This document shows positions 50,697 through 59,404 of a stretch of 64,000 bases of DNA, one piece after another. The stretch lies in NCBI GenBank assembly GCA_963665005.2, contig CAXXTQ010000001.1:930001-994000 (forward strand), written 5' to 3'. The stretch is from G963665005 sp963665005. Lineage in GTDB: Bacteria > Bacillota > Clostridia > Christensenellales > SZUA-584. Both the position numbers and the translations under genes were made by a program. Below the pieces are notes generated by a model. That model had not been told where the DNA came from. It saw only the letters and a list, made by a program, of their open reading frames with translations, and made no database searches. How positions within the stretch are numbered: the first letter of the stretch is position 1; each line of letters begins with the position of its first letter.

Positions 50697-52499
50697 ATGA
50701 CCGACGAGACCAAACAATCTTTTGATGAAAACCTAACCGATTCGGGCGGTAATCGGAAGAATAAAAAGGGTATTAAATTATTTTTAATAATATCGGCAAG
50801 TGTTCTCGTAGCTGCGCTCGCGGTATGTGCCTGGATTTTTACAGGAAATACATATGTCAGCCAAGACCGTATTTTGCGTGTTATTGAATACGGGACTGTG
50901 CTTTCGGGCGTATCTGTCGATGGTATTGATTTGTCCGGCATGACAGAGAGCGAAGCAAGAGATGCGACTGCAAAAATAGAGCAGGATATGCTTAGCGAGG
51001 CTGCGCTGTCACTCGATGTTGACGGGCAGCTTTTCGAATATACTTCGGCTGATTTTGATATATATACTGATTATGATAAAGTTATCGCAGATGCGCTTGC
51101 TTACGGGCATTCGGGAACGTTTGACGAGAGAAAAGCTGCGGCCGACAAAGCAAGAGGCGAAGGCGTGAATTTTGCCGTTGACGTATATGTTGACGAAGCC
51201 AAAGTAAAGGAAATGGTAACCGCTTTAAAAGTGCTTCTCGATGCAGAGCCGCAGGAGCCGGGTGTTGTTTTTACGCCCTGGGGCCATTTAGCTGACGGTA
51301 CGCCTTATGAACCGACTGAAGATGAAATTATCGAAATGATAAAAGCACACGCACGGGAAAAAGAATATGAGACGCCAGAGCTTGTGCGTATTCCGGATGA
51401 AGAAAAACCAAACGATCTGCGATATGAATATTACAGAAACACCAAATTTATTGAAGATTATATACCTGAGGACGCGTATATCTCGCGATTTTATTATACA
51501 GGAGACCAAAAAGGTTTAATTATCGATTTTGATGCTACGGTAGAGCTTATTGTGGGCGCGGTAGCTAGTGATGATTATTCGACGATTACCGTTCCTGTAG
51601 ATGTTACAGAGACAGACGTGGATATTTCGGAAATTAAGAATAAAACTCAGCTTATAGCTTCTTGGACATCATGCTATTCTAACCATGCAAGCTATGCCAG
51701 AAATTATAACGTAGGTAAGCTTTCGAGCATACTAAACGGCGTTATCATAGAGCCGGGTGAAGAATGGTCAATAAATGAAGAAGCGGGCCCGAGAAACAGA
51801 GCAAACGGATGGCAGGAAGCTGCGGGAATAAGCAACGGCGCGTTTACAGAACAATACGGCGGCGGCGTGTGCCAGCTTTCAAGTACCACTTATAATGCGG
51901 CACTGCGTACAGGCCTTGAAATCATAGATTCCAGCAGGCACACAATCATATCCGATTATATACCGCTTGGATTAGACGCTACAATTAGCACGGGAGGCCC
52001 CGACCTTGTTTTAAAAAATCCGTACGATACTCCTGTTTATATCGTTTCTTATGTAAACGGAGACGACGAGAATGTAACGGTTGAAATGTACGGCGCGCCT
52101 ATTGTACACGAAACATACGGAGAAATAATACTCGATTTCTCGTTTAAAGATTTAGGGCATTCGGGAAGCGGTTCGATGACTACTTATTATAATTCGCCTA
52201 CCACTCCTGACGGAAAGGCTGTACCGGCAGGCGGTTCTGTAGAATACGCAAAGGCGCGTTCGGGAAGAAAAGTTCAGACTTATATACATTATCTTGCTCT
52301 TGACGGTACAGAGCTAGCAAAGGATGAGCTGTATTATCATTATTATAAACCGGTTAACGGAAGAACTTATTTTAACGGTCCGAATCCGGCTCTGGCTACA
52401 CCGACGCCTGCGCCCGCGACATCACCGCCCGCGACATCACCGCCTGCGACATCACCGCCTGCGACATCGACACCCGAAACATCCACACCTGCACCGTAA
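50697..52499 (+). CDS. VanW family protein, membrane-anchored (copy 2)
   Basis: 600 aa, a tandem paralogue of the preceding gene with its own promoter. One helix (about 24-46), then 'GVSVDGIDLSGMTESEARD' and the VanW core with 'GEEWSINEEAGPRN', 'QYGGGVCQLSSTTYNAA' and 'ATISTGGPDLVLKNPYDTPVY'. Compared with copy 1 it has about 75 extra acidic residues between the second binding unit and the VanW domain (about 180-260), and a C-terminal tail of repeated 'PATSP' units. The tail is encoded by a 15-bp tandem repeat. Such Pro/Thr tails often span or contact the cell wall. Confidence 0.92.
   Translation: MTDETKQSFDENLTDSGGNRKNKKGIKLFLIISASVLVAALAVCAWIFTGNTYVSQDRILRVIEYGTVLSGVSVDGIDLSGMTESEARDATAKIEQDMLSEAALSLDVDGQLFEYTSADFDIYTDYDKVIADALAYGHSGTFDERKAAADKARGEGVNFAVDVYVDEAKVKEMVTALKVLLDAEPQEPGVVFTPWGHLADGTPYEPTEDEIIEMIKAHAREKEYETPELVRIPDEEKPNDLRYEYYRNTKFIEDYIPEDAYISRFYYTGDQKGLIIDFDATVELIVGAVASDDYSTITVPVDVTETDVDISEIKNKTQLIASWTSCYSNHASYARNYNVGKLSSILNGVIIEPGEEWSINEEAGPRNRANGWQEAAGISNGAFTEQYGGGVCQLSSTTYNAALRTGLEIIDSSRHTIISDYIPLGLDATISTGGPDLVLKNPYDTPVYIVSYVNGDDENVTVEMYGAPIVHETYGEIILDFSFKDLGHSGSGSMTTYYNSPTTPDGKAVPAGGSVEYAKARSGRKVQTYIHYLALDGTELAKDELYYHYYKPVNGRTYFNGPNPALATPTPAPATSPPATSPPATSPPATSTPETSTPAP
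52416..52475 (+). repeat. 15-bp tandem repeat in the second vanW gene
   Basis: Four units of a GCGACATCACCGCCN motif start at 52416, 52431, 52446 and 52461, the last diverged. Being in frame, changes in copy number would only lengthen or shorten the Pro/Ala/Thr tail. Confidence 0.85.
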
Positions 52500-52581
52500 T
52501 CTGGTGTGTTTTCAGGGCAAAATAACGATAATTTTTACTGATATATGATGGTAAATTATTGCAAAACAGAATAAAAAGTTG

Positions 52582-52610
52582 TTGACGAGAGAATTTGTTA
52601 GTGTTATTAT
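52582..52610 (+). promoter_or_regulatory. Promoter of the CxxC zinc-ribbon gene
   Basis: TTGACG (52582-52587), 17-nt spacer, TATTAT (52605-52610). The leader is about 160 nt long and begins with a possible ACACAA/TTGTGT hairpin (52620-52645). Confidence 0.7.
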
Positions 52611-52775
52611 ATTCTAAATACACAAGTGTTTTTGTATTTGTGTATAAAATACAATGGTCATGAGAAATTGATGAAAGAATTCCTAACCTTCAGTGGTGTT
52701 CTTTGAAACATTTAACTAGAGTTAAGAAGTGTCATCTAGTCTTTGGAACCATGGATAAGAAAAGAAGGAGAAAAA

Positions 52776-53054
52776 ATGTTTGAAGACAGAACACTAACGT
52801 GTGCGGATTGTGGAGCTGATTTTACTTTTACAGTTTCTGAGCAGGAATTCTATCGTGAGAAGGGTTTCGAGAATGATCCTAAAAGATGTCCGGATTGCCG
52901 TCAGGCAAGAAAGCGTCAGAGAAGAGGCGACCGCCCAATGTTCGAAGCAGTATGCGCTGAATGCGGAGCGAAAACACAAGTTCCTTTCCAGCCTACTGGT
53001 GAAAGACCCGTATATTGCAGCGATTGCTTTAGAGCGAGAAGAGATCGTTTCTAA
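52776..53054 (+). CDS. Small zinc-ribbon protein with four CxxC motifs
   Basis: 92 aa from ATG 52776 (AAGGAG upstream; the longer frame has no signal). Four CxxC pairs: 'CADC', 'CPDC', 'CAEC', 'CSDC', two per zinc ribbon, separated by a very basic stretch 'RQARKRQRRGDR'. The C-terminus is basic too. This family of CxxC zinc-binding proteins is common in Clostridia; the basic linker suggests nucleic acid or ribosome binding, but no function is established. Monocistronic, with a consensus promoter, long leader and strong terminator. Confidence 0.9.
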   Translation: MFEDRTLTCADCGADFTFTVSEQEFYREKGFENDPKRCPDCRQARKRQRRGDRPMFEAVCAECGAKTQVPFQPTGERPVYCSDCFRARRDRF

Positions 53055-53076
53055 TAGATAAAGACTTGATAAATGG

Positions 53077-53112
53077 GCGCTGTGTACACCATGTACGCGG
53101 CGCTTTTTATAT
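53077..53112 (+). terminator. Terminator of the CxxC protein gene
   Basis: GCGCTGTGTAC and GTACGCGGCGC pair over 11 positions (two G-U) around a 5-nt loop, followed by Ts. Confidence 0.88.
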
Positions 53113-53160
53113 ATTTATGCCGCATTACTCTTATTATATAAATACAAGAGGTAAACGACA

Positions 53161-53190
53161 TTGACTGTTAATAACTTAAAATGGTAGAAT
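53161..53190 (+). promoter_or_regulatory. Promoter of the lrp-aminotransferase operon
   Basis: TTGACT (53161-53166), 18-nt spacer ending in TGG, TAGAAT (53185-53190). Confidence 0.7.
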
Positions 53191-53220
53191 ACACAAAAGT
53201 AAGACTTGGAGGTTAATGGC

Positions 53221-53715
53221 ATGGAAAATTCTTTGTATAATGAAATAATTGATATGTTAGAGAACGACGCAAAAATCAGTATTGAAGAAATGGCGGTAAT
53301 GGCGGGCGTCGAGGCAGATGAAATTAAAAAAGCTGTAAAACAATTGGAGAACGATAAGATTATCGTAAAATATACGGCTATAGTAAATAGAGAAAAAATT
53401 TCTTCGGGAGAGGCCGAGGCTTTGATAGAGGTTAAAGGCACGCCCAAAAGAGGCCAGGGGTACGATGAATTAGCCAAAAGAATATACGGTTTTGAAGAGG
53501 TCAAATCCGTTTACCTTATGTCGGGCACTTACGACCTTTCGGTTATCGTAAGAGCCCAGAGCATGAAACAAATTTCTGCGTTCGTGTTCGAAAAGCTTGC
53601 TGTACTCGAAGGCGTATCAAGCACAGTTACACATTTTATTATGAGAAAATATAAAGAACAGGGTGTTGTATTAGCTGAAAAAGAAACAGAGGAAAGGCTG
53701 GTGATCTCTCCGTGA
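53221..53715 (+). CDS. Lrp/AsnC family transcriptional regulator
   Basis: 164 aa from ATG 53221 (GGAGG 8 nt upstream). Residues about 5-55 form a helix-turn-helix domain ('IIDMLENDAKISIEEMAVMAG'), and about 65-145 the RAM/ACT-like effector domain ('EALIEVKGTPKRGQGYDEL', 'VKSVYLMSGTYDLSVIVRA'). Lrp-type proteins sense amino acids as octamers. It is translationally coupled (GTGA overlap) to an aminotransferase gene, so it probably controls that gene in response to an amino acid. Confidence 0.93.
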   Translation: MENSLYNEIIDMLENDAKISIEEMAVMAGVEADEIKKAVKQLENDKIIVKYTAIVNREKISSGEAEALIEVKGTPKRGQGYDELAKRIYGFEEVKSVYLMSGTYDLSVIVRAQSMKQISAFVFEKLAVLEGVSSTVTHFIMRKYKEQGVVLAEKETEERLVISP

Positions 53716-54884
53716 CAATCGATCAATTTGTATCATCAAAGGTAAAAAACGTTCCGCCGTCCGGCATACGTAAATTTTTTGATATCGCAAGCGAAATGAA
53801 AGATTGTATTTCTCTTGGAGTGGGAGAGCCGGATTTTGATACGCCCTGGAACGTTAGGGAAAGTGCTATACACTCTATTGAAACGGGGCGTACGCATTAT
53901 ACATCTAATCACGGCAACACCGATCTGCGAAAAGAAATACTTAAATACCTAAAGCTGCGTTATTCGCTTTCTTACGAACTAAATCAGACTGTTGTTACGG
54001 TCGGCGCGAGCGAAGCGCTCGATCTTGCTTTTAGAGCGATTATGAACGACGGAGACGAAGTTTTAGTTCCCGCGCCTTCTTATGTTTCATACATGCCCGG
54101 AGTTAGTTTCGCCGGCGGTGTGCCCGTTCCCATGAATTTAAAAGAGTGCGAAAATTTTATAATAACGCCCGAAAGCATAAAAAATGCTTTAACTAAAAAG
54201 ACAAAAGCTATTGTTATTGCTTTTCCCAATAACCCCACGGGCGCAATAATGACTAAAGAGCAATATGAGCAGATTACAGATATCATAATACAAAATGATC
54301 TGCTTGTTATTTCGGATGAAATTTATTCAGAGCTTACATACGGCAAAAAGCACTGCTCTATAGCATCTCTTCCGGGAATGCTTGAGCGTACTGTTGTTAT
54401 AAATGGTTTTTCAAAGGCTTTTGCCATGACAGGATTTAGGCTCGGATACGCGGCGGGGCCAAAGCCCGTTATTGACGCTATGGTAAAGATACACCAGTAT
54501 TCTATGCTTTGCGCGTCGGTCATAAGCCAGGACGCGGGTTGTGAGGCGCTTGCTTCTGGATGTAAAAATGGATTTACTCAAATCAAAAAAATGACCGCCG
54601 AATATAACCGCAGAAGAAAGCTGATGTATACTTCTCTTAACGGCATGGGGCTTGCATGTTTCGAGCCGCGCGGCGCGTTTTATATTTTCCCGAATATTAG
54701 CTCTACCGGCCTGCACTCGGAAGAATTCTGCGAGAGGCTTTTATTCGAAAAAAAGGTTGCTTGTGTTCCCGGAACAGCATTCGGAGATGACGGCGACAAC
54801 TTTATAAGATGTTCTTACGCGTCTTCTTACGAGAATTTGGTAGAAGCGCTTGCACGCATAAAAAGCTTTATAGAAAATTTATAA
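53712..54884 (+). CDS. PLP-dependent class I/II aminotransferase
   Basis: 390 aa with a GTG start overlapping the lrp stop. Fold type I: 'SLGVGEPDFDTPWNVRESA' (substrate-binding Gly), 'VGASEALDLAFRAI', 'AFPNNPTGAIMTKEQYE' (PLP-ring Asn), 'ISDEIYSELTY' (Asp), and the Schiff-base Lys in 'NGFSKAFAMTGFRLGY' near residue 234. The C-terminal Arg is in 'NFIRCSYASS'. The closest types are aspartate/aromatic aminotransferases of the AraT/PatA group; the true substrate cannot be fixed. The Lrp partner agrees with amino-acid control. Confidence 0.93.
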   Translation: MTIDQFVSSKVKNVPPSGIRKFFDIASEMKDCISLGVGEPDFDTPWNVRESAIHSIETGRTHYTSNHGNTDLRKEILKYLKLRYSLSYELNQTVVTVGASEALDLAFRAIMNDGDEVLVPAPSYVSYMPGVSFAGGVPVPMNLKECENFIITPESIKNALTKKTKAIVIAFPNNPTGAIMTKEQYEQITDIIIQNDLLVISDEIYSELTYGKKHCSIASLPGMLERTVVINGFSKAFAMTGFRLGYAAGPKPVIDAMVKIHQYSMLCASVISQDAGCEALASGCKNGFTQIKKMTAEYNRRRKLMYTSLNGMGLACFEPRGAFYIFPNISSTGLHSEEFCERLLFEKKVACVPGTAFGDDGDNFIRCSYASSYENLVEALARIKSFIENL

Positions 54885-54949
54885 ATGTAGGGAAAAGCCC
54901 ATAATATTTAACGATATAGAATGATATTATAAGGTGCGTAAATTAATTC

Positions 54950-54982
54950 AAAGACAGTAAGTTATATTGCTGTCTTTTTTTT
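54950..54982 (+). terminator. Terminator of the lrp-aminotransferase operon
   Basis: AAAGACAG (54950-54957) pairs with CTGTCTTT (54970-54977), then Ts. The rest of 54983-55085 is AT-rich, without a gene. Confidence 0.85.
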
Positions 54983-55085
54983 GCCAAAATAATAAGAAAA
55001 ATCTAAAAAAAAGAAGCATTCGCATAAAAAATAAAAATAATCGGCATTATTCAGAAAAAAGGGGTAAAATCGGCCGAAAACAAAC

Positions 55086-55102
55086 TTTGACTATCTTTGA
55101 CC
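55086..55102. promoter_or_regulatory. CtsR operator in the hsp20 promoter
   Basis: TTTGACT-ATC-TTTGACC is a direct heptad repeat with 3-nt spacing. It matches, in reverse, the CtsR consensus RGTCAAA-NAN-RGTCAAA at every defined position. TTGACT (55087-55092) followed after 17 nt by TAAAAT (55110-55115) can serve as the promoter, so bound CtsR would cover the -35. Confidence 0.8.
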
Positions 55103-55158
55103 TTGGCGTTAAAATATAACTAGATTTTATGAAATAAATAAAAAAGGAGGAATAAAAA

Positions 55159-55566
55159 ATGAAACTGGTACCGTATGAAAGAGGAGGAATCTTAGGCGAC
55201 GGAATATTTAAAGATTTCTTTGATTTTCCGTTTATGCAGCAAAACAATCTTATAAAGGCAGACATAAAAGAAACGCCCGAAGAATACATCGTCGAAGCTG
55301 ATATGCCCGGAGTGGATAAAGAGAATATTGAGCTGAATTGCGAAAACGGCGTTTTGACAATTACAGCAAGAAAAAGCGAAGAAAAGAAAGAAGAAGCACA
55401 AGGCTTTATCAGAAGAGAAAGGTATACGGGAGAAGCAAGCAGATGTTTCTCTTTGAGGGATGTAAACGAAGATGATATTTCAGCAAAGCTTGACAATGGT
55501 GTCTTGTATGTAACTCTGCCGAAAAAATCAGGCGATAAGCACCAGAGAAATATTGAAATTGAATAA
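55159..55566 (+). CDS. Small heat shock protein, Hsp20/alpha-crystallin family
   Basis: 135 aa. ATP-independent cytoplasmic holdase that forms oligomers and keeps unfolded proteins soluble. The alpha-crystallin domain spans about 34-130: 'IKADIKETPEEYIVEADMPG', 'ENIELNCENGVLTITARK', 'FSLRDVNEDDISAKLDNGVLYVTLPKK' (last block shown as the family C-terminal signature in part). The C-terminus has 'RNIEIE', an I-x-I type motif used in oligomerisation. AAGGAGG precedes the ATG. A CtsR box lies 57 nt upstream, so the gene should be induced by heat and protein stress. Confidence 0.95.
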   Translation: MKLVPYERGGILGDGIFKDFFDFPFMQQNNLIKADIKETPEEYIVEADMPGVDKENIELNCENGVLTITARKSEEKKEEAQGFIRRERYTGEASRCFSLRDVNEDDISAKLDNGVLYVTLPKKSGDKHQRNIEIE

Positions 55567-55579
55567 TTACCTATTGTAA

Positions 55580-55609
55580 GAGAGCTGCATTTTACGCGGC
55601 TCTTTTTTT
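55580..55609 (+). terminator. Terminator of hsp20
   Basis: GAGCTGC (55582-55588) with GCGGCTC (55596-55602, one G-U), then seven Ts. Confidence 0.85.
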
Positions 55610-55639
55610 ATTTGTTAAAGAAGTGCATTTATGCTGCTA

Positions 55640-55667
55640 TTGCTTTAATGGCAAAAGCAACTATAAT
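55640..55667 (+). promoter_or_regulatory. Promoter of pyk
   Basis: TTGCTT (55640-55645), 16-nt spacer, perfect TATAAT (55662-55667). Its place inside the longer open frame supports the start at 55687, though the 5' leader would be very short. Confidence 0.55.
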
Positions 55668-55686
55668 AGTAAAAGAGGTAGAAAAG

Positions 55687-57435
55687 ATGAGAAGCACAAA
55701 AATCATATGTACGATAGGCCCCGTTACCGAAACAGAAGCGCCTATGCGCCGGCTGATAGAGAACGGCATGGATGTGGCAAGGCTTAATTTCAGCCATGCA
55801 GATTATAAAATTCATAAAATGCGTATAGATCTGTTAAAGAAGCTAAGGGCAGAATATAAAAGGCCGATGGCAATATTGCTTGATACAAAAGGCCCCGAGG
55901 TGCGTGTAAAGAATTTTAAAAACGGCGGCGTTTGCCTAAAGGAGGGAGACAGTTTTAAGCTTAGTACCAAAGAATGCGAAGGGGATGAGAGCAAAGTCTG
56001 CATTTCGTACGGGAATCTTTGCTGCGATATAAGCGCGGGCACGAGCATACTTCTTGACGACGGGCTTATAGAGCTTGTCGCCAAAGAAATTGAAAGCGAC
56101 GGCGTTGTTTGCGAAGTTGTAAACGGCGGAGAGCTGAAAAACAATAAATCGGTAAATGTGCCGGGCGCTGACCTTAATATGGAATATGTCAGCGAAAAAG
56201 ACAGAAACGATATTCTTTTTGGTATAGAAAACGATGTGGATTATATAGCGGCGTCTTTTTGCAGAACGCAGAAAGATGTTTTGGAAATAAGAAAAATTCT
56301 CGAAGAGAACGGCGGAAAGAGTATACAGATAATCGCTAAAATAGAGAATCGCAGCGGCATTGATAATATCGACGAGATACTGAGGGTAAGCGACGGAATA
56401 ATGATAGCAAGAGGGGACATGGGCGTTGAAATAGACATCATCGATTTGCCGCGTATACAAAAGATGCTCATTAAAAGGGCGAATTCTCTCGGAAAAAAAG
56501 TTATTACAGCAACGCAGATGCTTGACTCTATGATTGTAAACCCGAGGCCGACAAGAGCGGAAGCTACAGACGTAGCAAACGCAGTTTACGACGGCACAAG
56601 CGCAATAATGCTTTCGGGCGAGACAGCGATAGGCAAATACCCCATTGAAAGCCTTTCAATGATGTCGCGCATAGCGATAAACACAGAGAATAACATACGA
56701 TACGCCAATAGATTTAAAAATATATTACCCGAATTTTCGACAAGCGTTACAAGCGCGATTTCGCAGGCTACGTGTTCGACTGCGCACAGCCTCGGCGCAA
56801 GCGCTATTATAGCATTCACAGACTCGGGAAGAACGGCAAGAATGGTCTCAAGCTTTAGGCCGGCCGTGCCTATAATCGCCTGTTCGCCGAACGAAAAAAC
56901 GTGTCATAAGCTCGCTTTAGCATGGGGCGTTTTTCCTGTATTGGCAAAAAAGAAGGACAACTCTGACGAGATGTTTGAGCACGCTATAGATCTGGCGCTT
57001 ACTACAGGGCTTGTAAAACACGGCGATGTCGTTGTCATTACGGCGGGCGTGCCGTTTGGAATAAGCGGTACTACAAACGCTCTTGAGGTGCATATAGTCG
57101 GGACCGTGCTCGTTAAAGGAACGGGAATAAATAATATACGGGTAAGAGGCAAACTTTGTGTTTGCGAAACAAAAGAGCAGGCGAGAGAAAAGTTTGAGGC
57201 GGGAGATATACTTGTTATAGACAAGACAAGTGACGACTTAAAGGATATTCTGAAAGAAGCTTCGGGTATTATAGCGGAAGAGGACGGCTTAACTTCTCAC
57301 GCGGCGCATACAGGGCTTGTGCTCGGAATACCTGTGCTCTGCGGGGCAAAAGAGGCGACCAAGATACTTAAAAGCGGTACTTCGGTAGTGATGGATACGG
57401 CAAGAGGTATGGTATACACGGGATTTAACAGATAA
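55687..57435 (+). CDS. pyk: Pyruvate kinase with C-terminal PEP-utilizer domain
   Basis: 582 aa from ATG 55687 (GAGG upstream; the 25 residues before it in frame overlap the promoter). It makes pyruvate and ATP from PEP in glycolysis. 'TKIICTIGPVTETEAPM', 'NGMDVARLNFSHADY', 'LDTKGPEVRV', the catalytic Lys in 'IIAKIENRSGIDNID', 'MIARGDMGVEI' and 'TATQMLDSMIVNPRPTRAE' (shown in part) form the core. After the C domain an extra module (about 475-582) has 'EEDGLTSHAAHTGLVLGIP', the phosphohistidine swivel of PEP-utilising enzymes, as in Bacillus enzymes; there it is regulatory. Confidence 0.97.
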   Translation: MRSTKIICTIGPVTETEAPMRRLIENGMDVARLNFSHADYKIHKMRIDLLKKLRAEYKRPMAILLDTKGPEVRVKNFKNGGVCLKEGDSFKLSTKECEGDESKVCISYGNLCCDISAGTSILLDDGLIELVAKEIESDGVVCEVVNGGELKNNKSVNVPGADLNMEYVSEKDRNDILFGIENDVDYIAASFCRTQKDVLEIRKILEENGGKSIQIIAKIENRSGIDNIDEILRVSDGIMIARGDMGVEIDIIDLPRIQKMLIKRANSLGKKVITATQMLDSMIVNPRPTRAEATDVANAVYDGTSAIMLSGETAIGKYPIESLSMMSRIAINTENNIRYANRFKNILPEFSTSVTSAISQATCSTAHSLGASAIIAFTDSGRTARMVSSFRPAVPIIACSPNEKTCHKLALAWGVFPVLAKKKDNSDEMFEHAIDLALTTGLVKHGDVVVITAGVPFGISGTTNALEVHIVGTVLVKGTGINNIRVRGKLCVCETKEQAREKFEAGDILVIDKTSDDLKDILKEASGIIAEEDGLTSHAAHTGLVLGIPVLCGAKEATKILKSGTSVVMDTARGMVYTGFNR

Positions 57436-57459
57436 CGCTTATTGCAGGGAGAATATAAA

Positions 57460-58809
57460 ATGGCAAAATCAAAAACGATATTTGTATGCCGCGACTGCGG
57501 GTATGAATGCCCGAGATGGCTGGGGCAGTGCCCTTCATGTAAAGAATGGAATACTCTTGATGAAATGGCGCTTGAGGCTCCGCAAAAGAAAGGGGCGGGC
57601 GCGCCTCCGGCAGAGGCTTTAGTGCTTCTTAAAGATGTTAAAATGCAAAGCGCGGCAAGATGGACAACCGGCTTTGCCGAGCTTAACCGAGTACTCGGGG
57701 GCGGTGTTGTCGAAGGGTCTGTCGTTCTTGCGGGCGGAGAGCCGGGCATAGGAAAATCTACTCTGTTTTTACAAGTTGCGGATGCTCTTGTTAAAGCGGG
57801 CAAAAAAGTTCTTTATATATCGGGGGAAGAATCGCTTCGCCAGATACGCATAAGGGCGGACAGGCTGGGCACGGGCGGAGATGTACTGCTTCTTGCCGAA
57901 ACGGAAATATCAAACTGTATATCAAGAATGAGAGAAGCAAAGCCCGATTTCGTTGTAGTCGATTCTATTCAGACAATGTATTCTTCGGGTTTAAACCCCG
58001 CGGCTGGCAGCGTGAGCCAGATAAAGACTTGTGCCTCAGAGTTTACCAAAGAAGCGAAAAAGAGCGGAGCCGCCGTTTTTATAATAGGGCATGTAACAAA
58101 AGAAGGCGCCATCGCCGGCCCTCGCGTGCTAGAGCACATGGTCGATACGGTGCTATATTTCGAAGGAGAGCGCCAGGGCACTTTTCGTATACTGCGCGCT
58201 GTAAAAAACCGTTTTGGTTCAACTAACGAAATAGGTGTTTTCGATATGCGCGACGACGGCATGAAAGAGGTCGAGAACCCTTCCGGGCTCTTGCTCAGCG
58301 AGAGATCAGCCGAGGCATCGGGATCGTGCGTATATCCGGCGCTAGAGGGAACACGCCCCGTTCTGCTTGAGATACAGGCACTTGTAAGCTCGACGTCTTT
58401 TAATATGCCGAGAAGAATGGCAGCCGGGCTAGATTATAACCGAATGGCGCTTATAATAGCAGTGCTCGAAAAACGCATGGGGCTAAAGCTTTTTAATCAG
58501 GACGTTTATTTAAATGTTGCGGGAGGCATAAAGCTGAATCAGCCGGCGGCAGACCTTGCCATGGCGGCAAGTATTGTGTCGAGTTTTAGAGACAAAGCGG
58601 TAAACGATGTTGTGGCTATGGGAGAAGTAGGCCTTACAGGCGAGGTAAGAGCGGTCGGGCAGATTGAAAAGCGGCTTGCCGAATGCGCAGGCATGGGGTT
58701 TAAAAAAGCTGTTATTCCAAAAGCGAATTTAAAAGGAATAAGAGCGCCCGAGGGCATAGAGGCTTTCGGCGTAAAGAACGTTTTTGAAGCGCTTGAAATA
58801 TTAATATAA
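57460..58809 (+). CDS. radA: DNA repair protein RadA
   Basis: 449 aa from ATG 57460 (GGGAGA upstream). RadA (Sms) is a hexameric helicase that drives branch migration in recombination and repair. An N-terminal zinc finger has 'CRDCGYECPRWLGQCPSC'. The RecA-like core has Walker A 'GEPGIGKST' near residue 95 and Walker B 'FVVVDSIQT'. The RadA-specific 'KNRFG' is near residue 249. The C-terminal Lon-protease-like domain has 'AVLEKRMGLKLFNQDVY' and 'GEVGLTGEVRAVGQIEKR'. It begins 24 nt after pyk and is likely cotranscribed. Confidence 0.97.
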   Translation: MAKSKTIFVCRDCGYECPRWLGQCPSCKEWNTLDEMALEAPQKKGAGAPPAEALVLLKDVKMQSAARWTTGFAELNRVLGGGVVEGSVVLAGGEPGIGKSTLFLQVADALVKAGKKVLYISGEESLRQIRIRADRLGTGGDVLLLAETEISNCISRMREAKPDFVVVDSIQTMYSSGLNPAAGSVSQIKTCASEFTKEAKKSGAAVFIIGHVTKEGAIAGPRVLEHMVDTVLYFEGERQGTFRILRAVKNRFGSTNEIGVFDMRDDGMKEVENPSGLLLSERSAEASGSCVYPALEGTRPVLLEIQALVSSTSFNMPRRMAAGLDYNRMALIIAVLEKRMGLKLFNQDVYLNVAGGIKLNQPAADLAMAASIVSSFRDKAVNDVVAMGEVGLTGEVRAVGQIEKRLAECAGMGFKKAVIPKANLKGIRAPEGIEAFGVKNVFEALEILI

Positions 58810-58868
58810 ACGTATAGCAAAAAGCTGCTTAACATAATATGTATAAGACATATATTATGGAGCGGAAA

Positions 58869-59390
58869 ATGAATTTAAAAACCTGGAACATCTTAGGTGT
58901 GGCCATAATATTTATTTTGGCAGCTTTTTGGCATTTTATATATAATCTGTTACCTAATAATTTTATAGGAGCTATAAGCCCGGTTAACGAAAGCCCCTGG
59001 GAACACGTTAAGCTTTTTTTTGTGCCGGCTATCCTTTTTTATATTCTGCAGTATTTTGTTGCCGGCAGATATTACCCTAACTATATTTTTTCATACAGCA
59101 TAGCGCTTTTGATAATGCCTGTCTTCATGCTGCTATTTTATTATTTATATAGTTCGGTAATTGATGAGACATTTATATTTGATATAATAAACTCGATATT
59201 AACTATTGCACTCGGCTTATTTGTTGGATATAAGCTTACAATATCCAAGCTGAATCTAGCAACACCTGTTCATCATCCAGCAGCTGTTTTAATAGTGTTT
59301 ACCATGCTGGCGGTGTACGTCGTTTTTACTTTCATGCCTCCCGAATGCAATTTATTCTTTGATAAAGCTAAAGCAAAATACGGCATATGA
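58869..59390 (+). CDS. Five-helix membrane protein of unknown function (possibly DUF6512)
   Basis: 173 aa from ATG 58869, chosen because GGAG lies 6 nt upstream; two earlier in-frame ATGs lack an RBS. Five hydrophobic helices. A short polar segment 'GAISPVNESPWEHVKLFF' between helices 1 and 2 is the only conserved-looking stretch and resembles small membrane proteins labelled DUF6512. No catalytic residues are evident. It follows radA after 59 nt and may be read through from the pyk-radA unit. AT-richer than its neighbours. Confidence 0.75.
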   Translation: MNLKTWNILGVAIIFILAAFWHFIYNLLPNNFIGAISPVNESPWEHVKLFFVPAILFYILQYFVAGRYYPNYIFSYSIALLIMPVFMLLFYYLYSSVIDETFIFDIINSILTIALGLFVGYKLTISKLNLATPVHHPAAVLIVFTMLAVYVVFTFMPPECNLFFDKAKAKYGI

Positions 59391-59404
59391 ATATTTTTTT
59401 ATCT

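Noticed and set aside
52416..52475. CRISPR-like array
   Set aside because: The 15-bp units are contiguous, have no spacers, and are in frame within a coding tail; no cas genes in the window.
49039..52499. VanW pair as part of a vancomycin-resistance cluster
   Set aside because: No VanH/A/X, VanR/S or D-Ala-D-Lac ligase gene lies nearby; the VanW domain alone is widespread in Clostridia.
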